DNA of 64,000 nt from Dallia pectoralis. Its lineage: Eukaryota > Chordata > Actinopteri > Esociformes > Umbridae. The notes under the pieces are model-generated. The model saw nothing but the letters and a program-made list of their open reading frames with translations. It searched no databases and was not told where the DNA came from. The stretch lies in assembly GCA_029465975.1 (NCBI GenBank), contig CM055741.1, forward strand, positions 6,197,403-6,261,402. The letters are read 5' to 3'. Positions within the stretch are counted from its first letter, which is position 1. The number at the start of each line of letters is the position of its first letter. The position numbers and the translations under genes are program-made. Of this stretch, positions 38,101-64,000 are shown one piece after another.

Positions 38101-39044
38101 CCTCAAGTTGAAATGCTGTATCGGAATCATCGGAGGCAAGCCCAAGCATTCGCTGTTTTTCATTGGCTGCCAAGGTAAAAACTGCACTGTTCCGTGGCCT
38201 CTTGATTAGCCAATGGGCTGTCAGTTAACCTGACCTGACCCGGGCTACTTCCTCTTTTCTGTGCAATCAGATGAGCAGCTGCTGTATCTGGACCCTCACT
38301 ACTGTCAGGCTATGGTGGATGTCACTCAAGGCAACTTCCCACTGGAGGTTGGAGCTTTATATCCCCTCGTTTACTTCCTCAATATACTGCATGTCTGTCA
38401 TGCGGCTCGGACTTTCTCTGTCCGCTCTATGAGCCAGATAAGCATGTTTTGAACGGACAGAAGTTGTCCTATTCACACACAGAGCTTGTCTTGCTTTAAT
38501 GTTCTGTCTGCTCTCATCACATCCCCAGTCGTTCCACTGTTGCACCCCGAGGAAAATGCCTCTCAGTCGGATGGACCCCAGCTGTACCATTGGCTTCTAC
38601 GCCAGGACTAGGGAAGACTTTGAGTCTCTGTGTCGTGTTGTCAGTCTGGTGAGTTCAGCCTCATGGGCTCATTTCATCCGAAGCCCGGGCCTTAGTTCAA
38701 GAGGAGACAGGAGAAAGCATCGTGGTTCCTGCATATACATGCCATTGTTTTTCAGACTGACTGCATTTCTAGGAATAACTGTATTTTAATTTTATGTAAG
38801 TCTATTGTCATGCTGAGAATACCCAATACCCCCCCCCCCCTTTTTTCAGACATTGTTGTCTTCCAAAGAGAAGTATCCAGTCTTCACCTTTGTAGAGGGT
38901 CAGGGGCAGGACTATGGATTGGTTGGTCACAGCTCCTCCCACCTCCACTCTGACGCCGCCCCAAGCCCCGCCCACATCCTACCCCCAGGCAAGCTGAGCA
39001 GGAGCAACAATCGAGGCAGCATGGACGAATTTGTATTCCTGTGA
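35138..39044 (+). CDS. atg4d: atg4d, autophagy-related cysteine protease ATG4D
   Basis: Ten coding exons: 35138-35405, 35646-35726, 35874-36047, 36363-36726, 37297-37361, 37436-37590, 38096-38174, 38271-38347, 38529-38648, 38850-39044. Phases agree throughout and give 525 residues. ATG4 (peptidase C54) proteins process the C-terminus of LC3/GABARAP (Atg8) and delipidate it during autophagy; they act in the cytosol. DCGWGCMLRSGQM holds the catalytic Cys at about residue 154. LYLDPHYCQ (about 400-408) holds the catalytic Asp and His. ATG4D rather than A, B or C: the start MNSVSPSAAQY, the segment EPDEVDKLKAKLMSAWNNVKYG, the DWSWPDAPEL region and the C-terminus EFVFL (a possible LIR-like or FVFL tail) match human ATG4D. 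At 525 residues it is longer than human (about 474), with extra sequence in the N-terminal region and in exon 36363-36726. Donors after 35405 (GTCGGT) and 38347 (GTTGGA) are weak. Confidence 0.96.
37631..37700 (+). repeat. tRNA-derived SINE fragment
   Basis: A B-box-like 'gtgggttcaaatcccaggg' lies at 37653-37671, with a degenerate A-box 'tgtaactcaattgattg' upstream, inside the atg4d intron 37591-38095. It is probably a decayed SINE head, with no intact cloverleaf. Confidence 0.4.
37703..38010. repeat. Possible DNA-transposon (Tc1-like) remnant
   Basis: It starts 'gcagttgtggccttaagtat' and continues 'tggcacc', resembling the terminal 'cagttgtggccaaaagtattggcacc' class of fish Tc1-like ends (shown only partly here). 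No transposase ORF is visible and the far end was not identified. Low certainty. Confidence 0.25.
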
Positions 39045-39519
39045 GTACCGGGTGCTGTTGACGAGGAACCAAATGTCAGCATGCTGCATAAATCAGGGTG
39101 GTATTCCCGGAGCTTTTCCAATAAGCACCCCTGGTTGTCCCTTGCAAAACATCTTCCTGTGGTAAACTCCAATGACTTGGACAATGGAAAATTGAACACC
39201 CTGCCTACAAGGCGGACTAATGATTGCGGTTTATAGTTTTAGGATGGATTCGGGTTGCCTGAACAAAAAGCTCATAGGGGTAAATGCTCTCTGCTATGTC
39301 ACACAGCGGAATTCGTTTTATTCCTCTTCAAGGCTTCAACTGGATCTCGTTGTCGTTCTGTCTCAGACGGTGGTGTTATAATATAGCACTAAGATTTACA
39401 TGCTAAGAACAATGGTGCCAGTATGAAACCTGCTATATGACAGATGGACCTTAACCCTGTTCACTGATATACATATGCTGTACATTTATGGGGTTTTATT
39501 TGACGTCTTACATTTATTT

Positions 39520-39522
39520 ATA

Positions 39523-39555
<33 letters not shown>
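39520..39555. repeat. (GT)n microsatellite
   Basis: Perfect gtgtgt run of about 17 units downstream of the atg4d stop. Confidence 0.85.
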
Positions 39556-39641
39556 TACTGTAAAGATTGCCATGTGATCTGAAGCCATCTTGTGGAACAG
39601 CTGTGATGTTCACACCCACTCTAGAGACTGAGCTCCTGACC

Positions 39642-40228
39642 CCTGTGTCCTCTACTGACCCCTGTGTCCTCTACTGACCCCTGTGTCCTCTACTGACCCC
39701 TGTGTCCTCTACTGACCCCTGTGTCCTCTACTGACCCCTGTGTCCTCTACTGACCCCTGTGTCCTCTACTGACCCCTGTGTCCTCTACTGACCCCTGTGT
39801 CCTCTACTGACCCCTGTGTCCTCTACTGACCCCTGTGTCCTCTACTGACCCCTGTGTCCTCTACTGACCCCTGTGTCCTCTACTGACCCCTGTGTCCTCT
39901 ACTGACCCCTGTGTCCTCTACTGACCCCTGTGTCCTCTACTGACCCCTGTGTCCTCTACTGACCCCTGTGTCCTCTACTGACCCCTGTGTCCTCTACTGA
40001 CCCCTGTGTCCTCTACTGACCCCTGTGTCCTCTACTGACCCCTGTGTCCTCTACTGACCCCTGTGTCCTCTACTGACCCCTGTGTCCTCTACTGACCCCT
40101 GTGTCCTCTACTGACCCCTGTGTCCTCTACTGACCCCTGTGTCCTCTACTGACCCCTGTGTCCTCTACTGACCCCTGTGTCCTCTACTGACCCCTGTGTC
40201 CTCTACTGACCCCTGTGTCCTCTGACCT
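39642..40228. repeat. 19-bp near-perfect minisatellite, about 30 copies
   Basis: The unit 'ctactgacccctgtgtcct' is repeated essentially without variation, about 600 nt after the atg4d stop codon. Such homogeneity implies very recent expansion. It may lie within the atg4d 3'UTR. Confidence 0.95.
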
Positions 40229-40257
40229 CTCCCCCAGGAACGATGCTGTCCTTTAAC

Positions 40258-40916
40258 CTCACGGCTGTATCATTACACTGATATTACTCGGCTGTGGTAT
40301 CACGCTGATATTACTCGGCTGTGGTATCACGCTGATATTTCACGGCTGTGGTATCACACTGATATTACTCGGCTGTGGTATCACGCTGATATTACTCGGC
40401 TGTGGTATCACGCTGATATTACTCGGCTGTGGTATCACGCTGATATTACTCGGCTGTGGTATCACGCTGATATTTCACGGCTGTGGTATCACGCTGATAT
40501 TACACGGCTGTGGTATCACGCTGATATTACTCGGCTGTGGTATCACGCTGATATTACTCGGCTGTGGTATCACGCTGATATTTCACGGCTGTGGTATCAC
40601 GCTGATATTACTCGGCTGTGGTATCACGCTGATATTACACGGCTGTGGTATCACGCTGATATTACTCGGCTGTGGTATCACGCTGATATTACTCGGCTGT
40701 GGTATCACGCTGATATTACTCGGCTGTGGTATCACGCTGATATTACTCGGCTGTGGTATCACGCTGATATTACTCGGCTGTGGTATCACGCTGATATTTC
40801 ACGGCTGTGGTATCACGCTGATATTACTCGGCTGTGGTATCACGCTGATATTACACGGCTGTGGTATCACGCTGATATTACTCGGCTGTGGTATCACGCT
40901 GATATTACACGGCTGT
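40258..40916. repeat. 27-bp minisatellite, about 24 copies
   Basis: The unit is 'ggctgtggtatcacgctgat' followed by 'attactc', with interspersed 'atttcac' and 'attacac' variants. It lies only 30 bp from the 19-bp array. The unit variants could serve as an allelic map code. Confidence 0.94.
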
Positions 40917-41013
40917 AATCATTTCCTGACTCAAAGAGTAATGTAGTCCTTGGAATCACAACCAACCCCATCCACACAACAATATGTTACCTGGGCCAGA
41001 CTTACTGGGTTCA

Positions 41014-41019
41014 AATAAA
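41014..41019 (+). other. Candidate polyadenylation signal downstream of atg4d
   Basis: AATAAA after both minisatellites, about 2 kb beyond the atg4d stop. I saw no canonical hexamer nearer to the stop. If it is used, the two arrays would be transcribed as 3'UTR. Confidence 0.25.
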
Positions 41020-42890
41020 ATGTCCTTCTGTTTCTCGACACATTCCGTGTTGAATGTCTGTGGCCTGGGCGTCAGATTTTGGGATTGTTCCATTAGGTCA
41101 CATGTTGCCAGACAGGCACAGTCGATCGCAGCTGTTCCAGAGCCCCGGCCCAATGAATGGGTGCCTCTTGGAAGAACTGTGTACGTGAGACTTGAATGCG
41201 TGATATTAAACTGGATTTATTTGTACCTTTATGCAGCTTTGATTTGATCTTCAATGTTCTGGTTTCTTATTGCAATCTGGATTTTACAATGGCAATTTGA
41301 TGCCACTTGCACTACCATTTCATATTTTTTACTCGTTAAACGCTGGAGCTTTTATGTTGAGGTTATTTTTTGATACTTACATAGCTAGTAAATTCCCAAC
41401 CTCTGCTGGCGTATCTTATGGATCTGCTAAAAGCGATGTACTCTACATGTCTCAGATAAATTGTCCCTATTCTTGTCGCAAGCCCACCAAATTTTAAGAT
41501 AAGATACTGCACAATTTGTGGAGGTATAATCAAATATAAATCTTTCAAATTGTATTATTTTACTTGAACCATTGGTCTATTTCAGGTGATGATATTTGAT
41601 GATAATGTATGTCAAAGATGGGCTGAACTGGGCTTAATGGGTGTTCCATATAAGCCTGTCGTCAGGTTTTGTGAAATGTAAATGTTCTTTTTTTAATTGA
41701 CAAGCAGTTGGTGTAGCTCAGTGATGGAGTGAGTGCTTTGTATGTATGATGTTCTGGGTTCAATCCCCAGGGTGCATACCTGGTTAAATACATGTTAAAA
41801 TAAATTAAAATGTTACATTTATAAGCTAACATTCTTAGTATCTGAATCACTGAATAAAACAATCCAAAACAAATTCCTGAAAACACAAATACATTTTAAT
41901 CCATTTTGCAGAAACACAAACTGTTGTTTTTTTGCCTCGTATCTTAATGGAAAACAACATGTGTTCGCCTTACGTTGGTCTATCTATGTAAAGTGATCTG
42001 TTTGATTGCTTTATTGTGCTGTATTTCACTGCTGAGAAGATAAGCAGTTGCAGACAGAACGGGCATACACAGAACCAGGGTTGCATACCGGTGTATCATA
42101 TTAGCCAAAAGGTTTAAATTGAAAATCCAACAAGGGCAAAAACGTAGACCAAAGCACGTAAGCAAAGCAACTCTCTGCAAAGTTCCTGCGCATAGGCGTC
42201 TGCTGCCTGACAAAGACAATCAATCGCATGCAAATCGTCATGCCGGTCACTAGTTGCATCTTTATTTCTATGCGTGCATCTCTTCTCCACCAGTTCCCAC
42301 AGTAGTCCAGTCACGTGTAGCGGTGCTGAACACGCCGAATATTACCTGTGTCACGTGAAACACGAGACCGGGCTCGCTTTCCCTTCTATAATACAATGCT
42401 TTGTCTGAACATTCAACTTAACACCTATAGTTTGCAAAGTGAAATGCATATGTGTGGTAATGACTTTGTATCTAAACGTTATCTCCCTTTATTTAGTTAT
42501 TTTTTAATCTTTGTTTTTACAAAGTTAACCATAGTTGTCCAGTATGAAAGTGTTAATGAGCAAAACGTGGCGTTGACATGTAAAGGATGTCCCTTTTTTA
42601 ATGCTGCTGTCTGTGATTATATTAAAGACATACATTTTGCTGTATTTATTTGCGGAGACCTCATAATATGATTGCTGTTATCAGGGTGGCTGGGCTGCGG
42701 CAACCAGTCTGAAGTACTGAGTTGTGTAATAATCCTCCTATAATATACTTTTGTAGCGACTTTCAGGCTGGGAAAAGATACTTTTCCTCAATTTGTCAAT
42801 TGTCTTTAGTTTTTTCTCCATAAACATATCAGCTGTGATGGGAGAATAGACGCGACTTAATAGTAACGTCTTATAAACAACATGTTGTGT
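41020..42890. other. atg4d-smarca4 intergenic region
   Basis: About 1.9 kb of mostly AT-rich sequence with no recognisable coding exon. The only structured element noticed is the tRNA-like sequence at 41707. Short ORFs here have no recognisable similarity. Confidence 0.5.
41707..41781 (+). repeat. tRNA-like sequence (tRNA-derived SINE or tRNA pseudogene)
   Basis: 'tgtagctcagtgatggag' is a good RNA polymerase III A box and 'ggttcaatccc' at 41757-41767 is a good B box, at normal tRNA spacing. The middle resembles a mutated tRNA-Ala (gtgctttgtatgtatg). The acceptor arms do not pair cleanly and no CCA-type context is evident, so a functional tRNA is unlikely. Confidence 0.5.
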
Positions 42891-43169
42891 TCAGGTGGTC
42901 CAGCAGCACACGGAACACATAGAGCGGACTCCACTGCACACAGGGACGCATGCGCATTGGTCTGAGCTAGTCGGCCGCGAGCACCGCGTCGCTGAGGGAG
43001 GGAGGGGGCGCTCGAGCCACGTCTGTGTGGATCAAATCAACGGTTCAAGCGCGCGCTCGGCTGTTTACTGACGATCTGGTGTGGGTATATTGATTAGTAC
43101 TGTCGCGACGTTTGCAATTAAACCACATTCAGGACACCGCGACCTCGGCGAGCCGTCAATATATTACGG
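42890..43169 (+). promoter_or_regulatory. smarca4: smarca4 CpG-rich promoter and non-coding first exon
   Basis: A CpG-dense block (cggccgcgagcaccgcgtcg, then ggcgctcgagccacg, then caagcgcgcgctcggc) in otherwise AT-rich DNA. It ends in a strong donor, 'attacgg|gtaagt', after 43169. The first coding exon lies 710 nt downstream, and vertebrate SMARCA4 has a non-coding exon 1, so this fits. The exact transcription start cannot be seen; it is probably between 42900 and 43010. Confidence 0.6.
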
Positions 43170-43879
43170 GTAAGTCCGACAGTGACACAATCACACACAG
43201 ACAGTCCGCCATTCCCGTTTTCATAGAACCACACTGGCCGTTTTTTTCTGTATGAAATTCATAACGTTCATCCGTATCCTACCGCGAGTTCAAGTTTATT
43301 GCGATAGGCCAACGTGAATGAATCGCTATATCGGTGCTGTGCAACGGGAGACTGCGTGCTGCGAGCGGGTTTTGGTGCAACGCAGGGTGTGTGAGTACCA
43401 GTAACAGCTGCACATCAACTGTGTGATGCCTGGTGTCATGCAATCCGCGGCTAAGTATCGATAGATGGATAATCAATAGATAAAACACTTTAGAATTCTG
43501 TCATACGACGTCGTTCAGGCGTTCATAATTGTTGGTTCACGACCATAACGATTTTGGCCTAATCTACCCATTAATGGAAAAAAGTTGGGGTGCCTCATCA
43601 AGTTATGTATATTAGATTTGATTTTTTTTACATCAGTTGGTTTGAATGCTGATTGGTTAATAGCCATGCGCGAACAGCTGTTTGTGGTGGTATATTGGAC
43701 ATGTACCACACCTCTCGCCTTTTTACTTGCATAATATATATAAAATATACATCTTCACGAAATATCCTCTTTATATGGGACCATCAAATGACTGGTTGTA
43801 TGTAGCTGTGCTCTTATGTTCTTGCACTACAATCTATAAAATAGCTGGAGGTCTTTTCTCCCGAGCCACCCAATCCAGG

Positions 43880-63614
<19,735 letters not shown>

Positions 63615-63953
63615 GTGCGCTTTGCTCTGGTGTTCCCAGAAGCCTGGTTAAGGTTTGAGTTAAACATGGTTTAATAATTTATGAAAACAAATCCCACCTT
63701 AATAATGACGAACTGGCCAGAGGCCTTTAATTGCATGAGTGTAACCAAAACAACATTCAAAATCTCAAAAAATACAATTTCTTTATTTGATATTGTATTA
63801 AATACTGTAGGACACATTAAATAGTAAATGTTGACTCTTCGGGTGAATGTTTTGCTAGAAGCTAGGTGTTTTTGTTGTTGAATGTTTATTACTGTGTAGT
63901 TACATGAGTTGACTGTGGGTTGGAAAAGGCCTGTCCTCAGGTCTATGGGACTG

Positions 63954-64000
63954 CTGTCTGAATCACGGTGTAACTGAGGTCTGAATCACGGTGTAACTGA
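63954..64000. repeat. Start of a 23-bp tandem repeat at the window edge
   Basis: 'gtctgaatcacggtgtaact' plus 'gag' occurs twice and is cut by the window end, so a further minisatellite probably continues outside. Confidence 0.6.

Noticed and set aside
39642..40228. CRISPR-like direct repeats
   Set aside because: Repeats are contiguous with no spacers and the DNA is eukaryotic; this is a minisatellite.
41707..41781. Functional tRNA gene
   Set aside because: A and B boxes are good, but the acceptor stem does not pair convincingly and the anticodon arm is mutated; a tRNA-derived SINE or pseudogene is more likely.

Overview
The window is nuclear DNA of a ray-finned fish. It holds three multi-exon genes, all on the + strand, whose GT-AG exons translate to vertebrate proteins I recognise: mast1 (running in from the left edge, last coding exon ends at 30329), atg4d (complete, ATG 35138 to stop 39044) and smarca4/brg1 (non-coding first exon near 42950-43169, ATG 43880, running off the right edge after 63614). 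In human the same three genes lie on 19p13, so the block looks like an ancestral vertebrate linkage group in compacted order. Two copies of a 'tagtgcactata' repeat that is abundant in salmonids and pikes hint at a protacanthopterygian fish, but the species cannot be fixed from this window alone.

Layout. 1-30830: mast1. 24 coding exons are in the window (upstream N-terminal exon or exons lie outside), with a MAST pre-kinase domain, an AGC-type kinase domain, a PDZ domain and a long Ser/Pro/Arg-rich tail. 30830-33880: intergenic, AT-rich. 33880-39044: atg4d promoter region and ten coding exons. 39045-42890: intergenic or 3'UTR, starting with two near-perfect minisatellites. 42890-64000: smarca4, with the QLQ, HSA, BRK, SNF2 ATPase (both lobes) and SnAC regions and an AT-hook. 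The bromodomain exons lie beyond the window.

The outstanding property of the window is its tandem-repeat load. More than twenty minisatellites with units of about 12-79 bp sit in the introns and flanks, several over 2 kb (55-bp unit at 1218-3487; 16-bp turning into 32-bp at 8755-11670; 14-bp at 21975-24285; 36-bp at 49719-53595). Some arrays are built from splice junctions: the unit contains the 3' end of an exon plus its 5' splice site, so one exon is followed by up to eight near-identical donors (mast1 19220, 16719 and 18808; smarca4 60831). Other arrays abut 3' splice sites, or stay in frame with the preceding exon so that intron retention would be open for 100 to 1300 codons. There is also a GC-AG intron in smarca4 and tandem-repeat growth inside coding exons (MERTG repeat in smarca4, Arg-Glu repeat in mast1).

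Mobile DNA is modest: a 5'-truncated L2-clade LINE on the minus strand and a second non-LTR relic on the plus strand, both in one smarca4 intron, plus tRNA-derived SINE-like pieces. The genes are not an operon and share no obvious pathway. MAST1 is a microtubule-associated kinase, ATG4D an autophagy protease and SMARCA4 a chromatin remodeller; their adjacency is synteny.
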